Below, one piece after another: positions 44,885-52,271 of a stretch of 52,271 nt of DNA. Under the pieces are notes generated by a model, which saw nothing but the letters and a program-made list of their open reading frames with translations, did no database searches and was not told the origin of the DNA. The DNA comes from Acidobacteriaceae bacterium. GTDB taxonomy: Bacteria > Acidobacteriota > Terriglobia > Bryobacterales > Bryobacteraceae. Location: the NCBI GenBank assembly GCA_020247055.1, contig JADCJL010000153.1:1-52271 (forward strand), read 5' to 3'. The first letter of the stretch is position 1; each line of letters begins with the position of its first letter. A program made the translations under genes and the position numbers.

Positions 44885-46024
44885 TCAGATGCGGCCGCGG
44901 CGGTCCAGGATCGCCGCGGCCGCACAGTTCCCCAGCACATTGACCGCCGTGCGGATCATGTCGATCACCGCGTCAATGCCCAGCAGCATCGCGAGTCCCT
45001 CGAGCGGCAGGCCGAACGCCGTGAACAGACTCGAGAGGATGACAAAGTTCGCCCGCGGAATTCCGGCCACCCCCTTGCTCGTCAGCTTCAGCGTGGCCAA
45101 AATCATTACCTGCTGGCCGGGGCTCAACGCCACCCCCGCCGCCTGCGCGACAAATAACGTCGCCATCGCCAAATGAATCGTGCTGCCGCAGAGATTGAAG
45201 CTCAAGCCCAGCGGCAGCGCCAGACTGGCCACCTCGCGCCGCACCCCGAATGCCTCCATGGCCTCGATCGATTTGGGCAGCGCCGCGGCGCTCGACGTGG
45301 TGCCCAGCGCCAGTAAGAACGGCTCCCGCACCGCCAGGGCAAAGCGTCGCACGGAGACGCCCGCCCCCCACAGTCCCAGCGCGATCACCCCGGCAAAAAG
45401 CCCCTGCGCCGCCCAGGCCAGCAGCGCGAAGTAGCTCAACCCCTGAATCACCGCGAATCCGCCCGCCCCCACCGTCGCCGCCATCGAAGCCGCCACGCCG
45501 GCCGGCGCCAGCAGCATCACGTAACGGATAAACGCATACGCTACCGCCGCTACTGACTCGGCGAACCGGATAAACCGCTCCTGCCCCTGCGCCGCCACCC
45601 CCACCAACACACTGAACAGCACAATCTGCAGCACGTTGCCCTTTGCCATGGCGTCAAAGATGCTCGCCGGAAACAGGTTCGCCACCACCTCGCCGAAGTT
45701 CGCCGCGGGCGCCGCCGCCACCGGGGTCGCCCGGAGCGCGACGCCCACCCCTGGTTCAAACCACCACGCGGCGCACCATCCGAGCAGGAGGGCGATCGAC
45801 GTGGCGACCTCGAACAACAACACGGCCCGCCCGCCCAACCGGCCTACCCCCGCTCCCCGCCCGCAGCCTGCCACCAGCGCTCCGAACAGCACCGGCGCCA
45901 CCACCACCTGAATCAGCTTCAGAAAAATGCGCCCTACCGGCGCCAGGCTGCGGCCGAACTCCGGCCACACCAGGCCTACCGCCGCACCCACCGCCATACT
46001 CAACAACAGATAAACGCTAAGCAA
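44885..46024 (-). CDS. Dicarboxylate/amino acid:cation symporter (SDF family)
   Basis: 379 aa with about eight membrane segments and two hairpin loops. LALGTTSSAAALPKSIEAM is the HP1 serine-rich motif, LPLGLSFNLCGSTIH the NxxG unit, and GIDAVIDMIRTAVNVLGNCAAA the substrate-binding TM8 with Asp and Arg. The TM7 motif NMDG is replaced by NLCG. It moves C4-dicarboxylates or Asp/Glu with Na or H. Start TTG 46024 overlaps the tiny upstream gene by eight bases; an internal ATG at 45995-45997 is possible. Confidence 0.92.
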   Translation of the reverse strand: MLSVYLLLSMAVGAAVGLVWPEFGRSLAPVGRIFLKLIQVVVAPVLFGALVAGCGRGAGVGRLGGRAVLLFEVATSIALLLGWCAAWWFEPGVGVALRATPVAAAPAANFGEVVANLFPASIFDAMAKGNVLQIVLFSVLVGVAAQGQERFIRFAESVAAVAYAFIRYVMLLAPAGVAASMAATVGAGGFAVIQGLSYFALLAWAAQGLFAGVIALGLWGAGVSVRRFALAVREPFLLALGTTSSAAALPKSIEAMEAFGVRREVASLALPLGLSFNLCGSTIHLAMATLFVAQAAGVALSPGQQVMILATLKLTSKGVAGIPRANFVILSSLFTAFGLPLEGLAMLLGIDAVIDMIRTAVNVLGNCAAAAILDRRGRI

Positions 46025-46211
46025 GCTTCCGGACCAGACGCGCAGGGAGGCTGAACAGCGACCAGATCAGATCGAGCACCCCGGTAACCACCACCCCTAC
46101 CAGGCGAAACGGCAACAAAACCAGCCAGATGACCGGATAGAGCAGCAGCGCCAGAATGGCCGCCGGCCAGCAAAGGATTAGCAAAATGCACCAGAGCAAA
46201 AATTTAAGCAC
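46017..46211 (-). CDS. Small membrane protein (64 aa)
   Basis: Starts at GTG 46209-46211 after a near-perfect AAGGAGG sequence. Two adjoining hydrophobic segments (about residues 2-21 and 24-45) are followed by an amphipathic basic end (LPARLVRKLA). No family recognised. Its stop overlaps the start region of the symporter gene, so it may assist or regulate that transporter, or only provide translational coupling. Confidence 0.68.
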   Translation of the reverse strand: MLKFLLWCILLILCWPAAILALLLYPVIWLVLLPFRLVGVVVTGVLDLIWSLFSLPARLVRKLA

Positions 46212-46278
46212 CGGAAAATCCTCCTTCTCCCCGAAGTACGCAGTGTAGCAGCCTCGCGTTCGGCTAAACTTGAACGCT

Positions 46279-47346
46279 ATGCGGTGGACCATCGTTCTTT
46301 TCCTAGCCGCCCTGCTCCGCGCCGAAGAGTGGTCCGCGGACAAGGTGCGGCGCGTCGAACAAGCCATTGAAGCCGAGCGGCAGCGGCAGCAGGTCGTCGG
46401 GGTCAGCGTCGCGATTGCCGAAAAAGGGATCCTCCGCCTCGCCGCCGGCTTGGGCAAGGCTGACCTCGAACACGACGTCCCCGCCCGGCCGGACACCGTC
46501 TACCGCCTCGCCTCCCTCTCCAAACCGATAACGGCCGTCGCCGCCCTTCAACTCTACGAACGGGGCAAGCTCAACCTCAGCGCGCCGGTGCAGAACTACG
46601 TACCGGCGTTTCCGCAGAAGCAGTGGGGCGTGTCGGTGCTCGACATGCTCGGCCATCTCGCCGGCGTTCGTCACTACCGGGGCAGGGAACTGGACTCCAC
46701 CGTTCACTACTCCAACCTGCTCGACCCGCTCGCCATCTTCGCGCAGGATCCGCTCGTTCATCAGCCGCGCACGAAGTACCTCTACACCACCTACGGCTAC
46801 AACCTGATCGGCGCCGCCGTCGAAGCCGCGGCCGGAACCCCCTTTCTGCAGTATCTGCGCGAAAACATCTTCAAGCCCGCGGGCATGGGCTCCATCCGTG
46901 CCGACGACCAGACCGAGATCATCCGTCATCGCTCCCGCGGCTACGCCAAAGGCAAAGACGGGCGCATCGTCAACACCGGCCTCGCCGACACCAGCAACAA
47001 GATCCCCGGCGGGGGCCTGGCCGCCACGGTCTTCGATCTGATCGCCTTCGCCAACGCCTACGAGACCGGCCTACTGCTGAAGCGCCCCACCATGCGCCTG
47101 ATGACGCAGCGCCAGCGCCTGCTCGACGGCCAACTGACCGGCTACGGACTCGGCTGGAACGTTATGCCGCTAGCCGGCCGCCCGGCGATCTCCCATAGCG
47201 GCTCGCAGCAGGGCGCGCGGACGCTGCTCGTCCTCTACCCGGAAGCGAACCTGACGATTGTCGTCCTGGCGAACTCCGATCACGCCATCGTCAATGATTT
47301 TGCATCCGCCATTTTGAAAGCGCTCGAGACGCCCTCGTCGGCGTGA
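46279..47346 (+). CDS. Serine hydrolase, class C beta-lactamase/DD-peptidase family
   Basis: 355 aa with a short signal peptide (MRWTIVLFLAALLRAEE). Active-site motifs are SxxK at Ser79-Lys82 (ASLSKPIT), the Tyr motif YGYN (in TTYGYNLIGAA) and a third-box HSGSQQG. The usual THTSG segment is replaced by GHLAG. Family members include esterases and D-aminopeptidases as well as lactamases, so antibiotic resistance cannot be assumed. The last 67 bases overlap the opposite-strand lipA end. It diverges from the small membrane protein gene. Confidence 0.9.
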   Translation: MRWTIVLFLAALLRAEEWSADKVRRVEQAIEAERQRQQVVGVSVAIAEKGILRLAAGLGKADLEHDVPARPDTVYRLASLSKPITAVAALQLYERGKLNLSAPVQNYVPAFPQKQWGVSVLDMLGHLAGVRHYRGRELDSTVHYSNLLDPLAIFAQDPLVHQPRTKYLYTTYGYNLIGAAVEAAAGTPFLQYLRENIFKPAGMGSIRADDQTEIIRHRSRGYAKGKDGRIVNTGLADTSNKIPGGGLAATVFDLIAFANAYETGLLLKRPTMRLMTQRQRLLDGQLTGYGLGWNVMPLAGRPAISHSGSQQGARTLLVLYPEANLTIVVLANSDHAIVNDFASAILKALETPSSA

Positions 47347-48188
47347 TAGCTGCTCCGCACCAGCGGCCCGGCTTCGACGTGTGCGTAGCCCATCTCGTAT
47401 CCCAATCGGCGGTACTCGGCAAACTCTTCGATCGGGATGTAGCGCAGGATCGGCAGATGCTTCGGCGAAGGCCGCAGATACTGCCCCAGCGTGAGAATGT
47501 CCACGTGATGCGCCCGCAGATCTTTCATCACCTGCACCACCTCTTCGGACGTCTCGCCGAGCCCAAGCATCACGCCGGACTTGGTAGGCGTCTCCGGACG
47601 CAGCGTTTTCGCATAGGCGAGCATGTCGAGCGATCGTTCGTAGCGCGCGCCCAGGCGCACCATCCGGTACAGGCGCGGCACGGTCTCCGTGTTGTGGTTG
47701 AGAACGTCCGGCGCTGCCTCCATGACGATCTCCATCGCCTCGTGCTTGCCCTGGAAATCGGGCACCAGCACCTCGACGCGACAGCCCGGCACCCGCTCCC
47801 GAATCGCCTCGATGGTCATTTTGAACAGTAGCGCGCCGCCGTCTTTGCGATCATCGCGGTTCACGCTGGTCACAACGGCATACTGCAATCCCATCAGCGC
47901 CACGGCTTCGGCCACCCGGCGCGGCTCGTCCATATCCACCGCCAGCGGAGCGCCTTTCTGGACGGCGCAAAACCCGCAGCGCCGCGTGCAGACGTTGCCC
48001 AGAATCATGAACGTCGCCGTCCGGCGGTTCCAGCAGTCGCCAATGTTCGGGCAAGCGGCCGACTCGCAGACGGTGTGCAGCTTCAGGTCCGTCACCAACT
48101 GCTTCAACTCGCGGTAGTTCTCCCCCACCGGGGCCGGAGCGCGCAGCCACTTGGGCCTTTCCACCTTGGTTTCAATGGTAACCAGCAC
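47280..48188 (-). CDS. lipA: Lipoyl synthase
   Basis: 302 aa radical-SAM enzyme. The auxiliary cluster cysteines are Cys41, Cys46 and Cys52 (CESAACPNIGDC); the SAM cluster is Cys67, Cys71, Cys74 (CTRRCGFC). The C-terminal RSSYHADE holds the third auxiliary ligand (Ser). About 15 residues follow RSSYHADE and lie antisense to the end of the serine hydrolase gene. It inserts two sulfurs into octanoyl groups. The start is GTG 48188 with AAGGAAA upstream. No lipB is visible. Confidence 0.97.
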   Translation of the reverse strand: MLVTIETKVERPKWLRAPAPVGENYRELKQLVTDLKLHTVCESAACPNIGDCWNRRTATFMILGNVCTRRCGFCAVQKGAPLAVDMDEPRRVAEAVALMGLQYAVVTSVNRDDRKDGGALLFKMTIEAIRERVPGCRVEVLVPDFQGKHEAMEIVMEAAPDVLNHNTETVPRLYRMVRLGARYERSLDMLAYAKTLRPETPTKSGVMLGLGETSEEVVQVMKDLRAHHVDILTLGQYLRPSPKHLPILRYIPIEEFAEYRRLGYEMGYAHVEAGPLVRSSYHADEGVSSAFKMADAKSLTMA

Positions 48189-48227
48189 TTTCCTTCAGCA
48201 TAGCGCAGGCAGAATAGGGCGGGAACA

Positions 48228-50762
48228 ATGTGGGACCATGGGAAAGAACGTCACCGCGTTTTCATGATCCGCTCCTCCCCGGACAAGCCGAATCCTCTCG
48301 CCTCCCCCTGGCGTTACCAGCCCGAAGAGGGCTTTTACGACGAGGTGTTGCAGCCCTCCGGCCAGATTCGCCCGCATTGGCGCGGGTTGACCGAGTCCAT
48401 CCTCAGCCTCGGCGAAGGAGGCTTTCGCGAACGGTGGAAGGAGGGGCAGCGGCTCATCCACGACCACGGCATCACCTACAATGTCTACGGCGATCCCCAA
48501 AGCACCGATCGCCCCTGGCCGCTCGACCCCGTGCCGCTCGTCATGGACCCGGGCGAATGGCGCTCCATTGAAGCCGCCGTTGCCCAACGCGCCCGCCTGC
48601 TCAACAGCATCCTGGCCGATGCCTACGGCCCGCAGCGGCTGCTCAAAGACCGGCAACTGCCGGCCGAACTCCTCTACCCCAATCCCGGCTTCCTGCGCCC
48701 CTGCCAGGGGATCGCCGTTCCCGGCGGAACCTTTCTGCATCTCTACTCCGCTGACATCGCCCGCGCCCCCAACGGCAACTGGTGGGTCCTGGCCGACCGC
48801 ACCCAGGCGCCCTCCGGCGCCGGCTACGCGCTCGAAAATCGACTGGTCTGCTCCCGCGTCCTGCCCGACGTCTTCAAAACTTCGAATGTGCAGCGTCTGG
48901 CCGGCTTCTTCCAGGCCTACCGCGAAACGCTCACCGGCCTTGCGGCCAACCAGCGCGACAACCCCCGCATCGTCCTGCTCACCCCTGGCCCCTACAACGA
49001 AACCTATTTCGAACACGCCTTCCTCGCCCGCTACCTCGGCTTCACGCTCGTCGAAGGGGGCGACCTGACCGTTCGCGATAACCACGTCTATCTGAAAACC
49101 CTCGGCGGTCTGCTGCCCGTCGATGTCATCGTCCGCCGCCAGGACGCAGGCTTCTGCGACCCGCTCGAACTGCGGCCCGAATCGATGCTGGGCATTCCCG
49201 GCCTCGTCCAGGCCGTGCGCTGCGGCAACGTGGCTATCGCCAACGCCCTCGGCAGCGGTCTGGTGGAATCGGCGGCGCCCTCGGCGTTCTATCCCTCGCT
49301 GTGCCGCCACCTGCTCGGCGAGGAGCTGAAGATGCCCACCGTCGCCACCTGGTGGTGTGGGCAGGAAGGGCCGCTCTCCTACGTCGCCAGCCAGTTGCAT
49401 AACCTCGTCGTCAAACCGGTCTTCCCCCGGCCCGGCGACCAGCCGATCTTCGGCGCCCGGCTCACGGAGGCCGAACGTCGCCAACTGGTTTCAAAAATGC
49501 GGGCCGAACCGGGCAAGTGGGTCGCTCAGGAGCAGGTTGCGCTCTCCACCGTGCCCGTTTGGGAGGATGGCACCCTGGCCCCCCGCCACGTCGTCGTGCG
49601 CGTCTACGCCGTCGCCCACGCCGGCGGCTACAAGGTCATGCCCGGCGGACTGACCCGCGTCACCCCCTCGCTCGACAACCTCGTCGTCAGCGTCCAGCGC
49701 GGCGGCGGCAGCAAAGATACCTGGGTGCTCGGAGGGAAAGCTGAAGAGCAGTTGACCCTGCTGCCGCCCGCCTCCCATCGCCTGCCGGTCAGCCGCGCGA
49801 CGTTCGATTTGCCCAGCCGCGTGGCCGACAACCTGTTCTGGCTCGGCCGCTATGTCGAACGCGTCGAAGCCATGGTCCGCGTCACGCGTTCCATGCTGCC
49901 CCGCCTCACGCAGGAGAGCGATCCGACGCAGGCGAGCGGCCTGCAGGTCGGGGCTCGCATCCTCTCCCACCAGGGCTACATCAAACGGAGCCGCGAGCCG
50001 CTCGAATCCGAGCTCCTCGCTCTTCTCTACGACGGCGCCCGGCGCGGTAGCCTCGGCCACAGTATTCATCTCATCCATTCGGTCGTCTGGCCGATGCGCG
50101 ATCGCATCTCCACCGACGCCTGGCGTATCCTCACCCGCCTCGACCAGCAATTTGCGGCCGAACCTCCGCCCGAGGCGCTTCGCCTCAGCGCGGCCCTCGA
50201 CCTGCTGAATCAGACCGTCATCACCCTGGCCGCTTTCTCCGGGCTCACCCTCGAAAGTATGACCCGCGGCGAGGGCTGGCGCTTCCTCGACATCGGTCGC
50301 CGCCTCGAACGGTCGCTGCAGATGATCGAACTCCTTCGTCACGGCCTCGCCAGCGATCCCACCGTCACCCGGGGAGAGCTGGAAGCGGTTCTCGAAATCG
50401 CCGACAGTACCCTCACCTACCGCGCCCGGTACCAAACCTCCATGCAGACCGACCTCGTGCTCGACCTGCTTCTGATCGACGAGGCCAACCCGCGCTCGCT
50501 CGTCTTTCAAGTGGCCCGCCTCGCCGAGCACATCGAGCAACTGCCCGAGAGCCGGTCCCGCATCCGCCGGCCTGCCGAAGCCCGCCTCCTGCTCCGGCTA
50601 CTGGCCAACGTGCAATTGGCCGAAGTCAATGAACTCGCTGCGCCCGAAACACTGCAGGCGTTCCTCCACAAAGCGGCCGCCGACTTCCGGCAGTTATCCG
50701 AGATTCTGACGCGGACCTACTTCAACCACGCCGTCACCTCCCACCGTCTGACCGCCCCCTAG
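48228..50762 (+). CDS. Circularly permuted ATP-grasp protein fused to alpha-E domain
   Basis: 844 aa. Residues about 50-500 are the CP-ATP-grasp unit (DUF404/DUF407 type): GITYNVYGDPQ, WPLDPVPLVMDPGEW, DVIVRRQDAGFCDPLELR, and VANALGSG equivalents with NALGSGLVESAA. From about residue 535 the all-helical alpha-E (DUF403) domain begins, FDLPSRVADNLFWLGRYVERVEAMVRV, ending near the C-terminus. These are usually two genes; here they are fused. Predicted to be a peptide ligase. The transglutaminase gene begins five bases after the stop. ATG 48228 has GGCGGGAA upstream; ATG 48264 is an alternative. Confidence 0.92.
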   Translation: MWDHGKERHRVFMIRSSPDKPNPLASPWRYQPEEGFYDEVLQPSGQIRPHWRGLTESILSLGEGGFRERWKEGQRLIHDHGITYNVYGDPQSTDRPWPLDPVPLVMDPGEWRSIEAAVAQRARLLNSILADAYGPQRLLKDRQLPAELLYPNPGFLRPCQGIAVPGGTFLHLYSADIARAPNGNWWVLADRTQAPSGAGYALENRLVCSRVLPDVFKTSNVQRLAGFFQAYRETLTGLAANQRDNPRIVLLTPGPYNETYFEHAFLARYLGFTLVEGGDLTVRDNHVYLKTLGGLLPVDVIVRRQDAGFCDPLELRPESMLGIPGLVQAVRCGNVAIANALGSGLVESAAPSAFYPSLCRHLLGEELKMPTVATWWCGQEGPLSYVASQLHNLVVKPVFPRPGDQPIFGARLTEAERRQLVSKMRAEPGKWVAQEQVALSTVPVWEDGTLAPRHVVVRVYAVAHAGGYKVMPGGLTRVTPSLDNLVVSVQRGGGSKDTWVLGGKAEEQLTLLPPASHRLPVSRATFDLPSRVADNLFWLGRYVERVEAMVRVTRSMLPRLTQESDPTQASGLQVGARILSHQGYIKRSREPLESELLALLYDGARRGSLGHSIHLIHSVVWPMRDRISTDAWRILTRLDQQFAAEPPPEALRLSAALDLLNQTVITLAAFSGLTLESMTRGEGWRFLDIGRRLERSLQMIELLRHGLASDPTVTRGELEAVLEIADSTLTYRARYQTSMQTDLVLDLLLIDEANPRSLVFQVARLAEHIEQLPESRSRIRRPAEARLLLRLLANVQLAEVNELAAPETLQAFLHKAAADFRQLSEILTRTYFNHAVTSHRLTAP

Positions 50763-50767
50763 TCGCC

Positions 50768-51652
50768 ATGCTTCTGCGCGCCACCCACACGACTACGTAT
50801 CTCTACAGCGAGCCGGTGTCGATCTGCCATACCGAGGTCCATCTGGCCCCGCGCCACTCCGGTCGCCAGCGCCTCGTCGAGCACGAACTCCTCATCCGGC
50901 CCCAGCCGGCCCAACTCCACGAACGCCTCGATTACTTCGGCAACCCGGTCACCTTTTTCTGCCTGAGCGAACCGCACGAGACGCTGACGATTACCGCGCG
51001 GAGCATCGTCGAAGTGGCTGCTGACGCCCCCCTCCTGGCCGGCATCTCGCCGCCCTGGCAGGAGGTGTGCGACCAGCTGCGCCGCCGCGATAACGCGGAT
51101 ACCCTGGCCGCCGCCGAGTTCACCTTCGAATCGCCGCTCATCCAAATTGGTCCCGAGTTCGCCGCCTTCGCGGCCAAAAGCTTTACCCCCGGGCGTCCCC
51201 TGCTCGAAGCAGCTCTCGACCTCTCCCACCGGATCTTCACCACCTTTACCTACGACCAGCGGGCGACGACGGTGACCACCCCCGTCCGCGAAGTGCTCAA
51301 AACCAAACAGGGCGTCTGCCAGGATTTCGCGCACTTCTTTATCGCCTGCCTGCGTTCTCTCGGACTCGCCGCCCGGTACGTCAGCGGTTACCTGCGCAGC
51401 GGCCCGAACTCGATCGGTGCGGAGGCCTCCCACGCCTGGGCCGCCATTTTCTGCCCCGGCTGCGGGTGGTTTGACTTTGATCCCACCAACGATGTCATGC
51501 CGGCCGGCAACCACGTCACCGTCGCCTGGGGTAGGGACTACTCGGACGTCACCCCGGTCAAGGGCGTGGCCCTCGGCGGCGGCGAGCAGGTCATAACCGT
51601 TGCCGTGGAAGTCGTTCCGGAGAGCGCCAACACTTTCCCGGCCGCCGGATGA
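50768..51652 (+). CDS. Transglutaminase-like cysteine peptidase with N-terminal beta domain
   Basis: 294 aa. The N-terminal beta domain (about 1-80) is the bacterial transglutaminase-like N-region (TTYLYSEPV, HELLIRPQP). The catalytic triad is complete: Cys184 (GVCQDFAH), His222 (SHAWAA), Asp238 (FDPTND). No signal peptide. Such proteins are encoded with ATP-grasp/alpha-E partners and are predicted to hydrolyse or transfer gamma-glutamyl or peptide bonds; the joint substrate is unknown. Co-transcribed with the fusion gene. The stop is followed by a promoter for the tRNA cluster. Confidence 0.95.
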   Translation: MLLRATHTTTYLYSEPVSICHTEVHLAPRHSGRQRLVEHELLIRPQPAQLHERLDYFGNPVTFFCLSEPHETLTITARSIVEVAADAPLLAGISPPWQEVCDQLRRRDNADTLAAAEFTFESPLIQIGPEFAAFAAKSFTPGRPLLEAALDLSHRIFTTFTYDQRATTVTTPVREVLKTKQGVCQDFAHFFIACLRSLGLAARYVSGYLRSGPNSIGAEASHAWAAIFCPGCGWFDFDPTNDVMPAGNHVTVAWGRDYSDVTPVKGVALGGGEQVITVAVEVVPESANTFPAAG

Positions 51653-51672
51653 CAGAAAGTTGCGTTCCTGAT

Positions 51673-51700
51673 TTGGCAATGGCAAATTTTTTGCTATACT
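51673..51700 (+). promoter_or_regulatory. Sigma-70-type promoter of the tRNA-tuf cluster
   Basis: TTGGCA (-35, 51673-51678) and TATACT (-10, 51695-51700) are separated by 16 bases, with an A/T-rich spacer. It lies about 50 bases before tRNA-Thr and just after the transglutaminase gene. Confidence 0.75.
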
Positions 51701-51750
51701 CAAGCTGTTTGGCCGTTGCCGGAGCAATCCTATGCGCGCCTGATAAGTTC

Positions 51751-51826
51751 GCTGGCGTAGCTCAGCTGGTAGAGCATCTGATTTGTAATCAGAGGGTCGG
51801 GGGTTCGATCCCCTCCGCCAGCTCCA
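51751..51826 (+). tRNA. tRNA-Thr (anticodon TGT)
   Basis: 76 bases including encoded CCA. The acceptor GCTGGCG pairs with CGCCAGC, with a T discriminator; the anticodon stem TCTGA/TCAGA encloses TTTGTAA, giving anticodon TGT for ACA/ACG-type codons. D-loop TAGCTCAGCTGG and T-loop TTCGATC are canonical. Confidence 0.97.
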
Positions 51827-51848
51827 GTTTTGTGAGCCGGAACAATGT

Positions 51849-51935
51849 GGACAGGTGGCGGAGCGGTCAATCGCAGCAGACTGTAAATCTGCCGCCCATC
51901 GGGCTACGAAGGTTCAAATCCTTCCCTGTCCACCA
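51849..51935 (+). tRNA. tRNA-Tyr (anticodon GTA)
   Basis: 87 bases including CCA. The acceptor GGACAGG pairs with CCTGTCC; the anticodon loop CTGTAAA carries GTA. A long variable arm (class II) is present, as expected for bacterial tRNA-Tyr. It follows tRNA-Thr by 22 bases. Confidence 0.97.
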
Positions 51936-51944
51936 TCAATTTAA

Positions 51945-52020
<76 letters not shown>

Positions 52021-52050
52021 CTTCTTCTCCCCTCCCGGTAGGAAAAATCC

Positions 52051-52271
52051 ATGGCGAAAGAAAAATTTGATCGCAGTAAGCCGCACGTAAACATCGGTAC
52101 GATTGGTCACATCGATCACGGCAAGACCACACTGACGGCCGCGATCACCAAGGTGCTGAGCAAGCACAACCCGAAGAACTCCTTCCGCAGCTTCGACTCG
52201 ATCGACAACGCGCCGGAAGAGAAGGCTCGTGGTATCACGATTAACGCGGCGCACGTCGAGTACGAGACGCC
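52051..52271 (+). CDS. tuf: Elongation factor Tu, 3' end outside window
   Basis: The first 73 codons: [20 protein letters not shown], followed by the P-loop [11 protein letters not shown] and the effector region [18 protein letters not shown]. The TAGGAAAA sequence upstream is a good ribosome-binding site. EF-Tu carries aminoacyl-tRNA to the ribosome with GTP. Placement behind tRNA-Thr/Tyr/Thr matches the tufB-type cluster of other bacteria, without the tRNA-Gly that E. coli has there. Confidence 0.98.
   Translation, partial: MAKEKFDRSKPHVNIGTIGHIDHGKTTLTAAITKVLSKHNPKNSFRSFDSIDNAPEEKARGITINAAHVEYET

Noticed and set aside
46279-47346. Antibiotic-resistance beta-lactamase
   Set aside because: The fold family includes many esterases and peptidases; the motifs alone do not show lactam hydrolysis.

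Overview
The window comes from a GC-rich chromosome whose gene content best fits an acidobacterium of the Solibacter/Bryobacter type. The evidence is the mixture of exported (Tat-type) Gfo/Idh/MocA oxidoreductases, a Tat-type sulfatase, an HGSNAT-like membrane acyltransferase, a selenoprotein peroxiredoxin and flagellar stators. This placement is an inference from gene content, not from a phylogeny. Genes are packed closely, often with ATGA/GTGA overlaps, and no gene-free stretch exceeds 300 bases.

Layout. 1-2.8 kb: the start of an exported oxidoreductase, a small membrane protein, a tiny secreted protein made of proline-rich 16-residue repeats, and an ExeA-type ATPase. 2.9-7.5 kb: a five-gene type III-A CRISPR effector operon (cas10-csm2-csm3-csm4-csm5) with a shortened Cas10 and no array, cas6, cas1/2 or csm6 in view. 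7.5-9.6 kb: an RluD-type pseudouridine synthase, a FAS1 protein, a perfect terminator, and a peroxiredoxin whose peroxidatic residue is encoded by in-frame TGA followed by a bSECIS-like hairpin, so probably selenocysteine. 9.65-14.8 kb: a shortened GH31-like protein, an M24 peptidase, a POT peptide transporter and a Wzt-like ABC ATPase. 14.8-23.6 kb: a sulfatase, a possible nucleotidyltransferase relict, a DUF481 outer-membrane protein, a second Gfo/Idh/MocA protein, an acyltransferase-like membrane protein, an ARC/Mpa-like AAA ATPase, glycogen synthase and thioredoxin. 23.7-31.7 kb: a tight minus-strand run rlmB-ggt-isomerase-asnS-arginase-ddl-ctp.

31.7-43.2 kb: a MerR regulator, then flbD-motA-motB on the plus strand facing a second motA-motB pair on the minus strand. 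The second pair lies at the end of a long run that reads 2-hydroxyacid dehydrogenase, proC, PIG-L deacetylase, TonB receptor, two TPR-type exported proteins and rnc. 43.2-51.7 kb: ilvD, an SDF-family symporter with a tiny membrane protein, a class-C-type serine hydrolase overlapping lipA tail to tail, and a fused ATP-grasp/alpha-E protein with a transglutaminase. 51.7-52.3 kb: a promoter, tRNA-Thr, tRNA-Tyr, tRNA-Thr and the start of tuf.

Strand asymmetry is strong. The plus strand is G-rich left of about 39 kb and C-rich right of about 42 kb whichever way genes point, so a replication-terminus-type skew switch or an inversion edge probably lies in between. The two most unusual items are the selenocysteine peroxiredoxin and the array-less type III system with a Cas10 lacking HD and zinc-finger regions.
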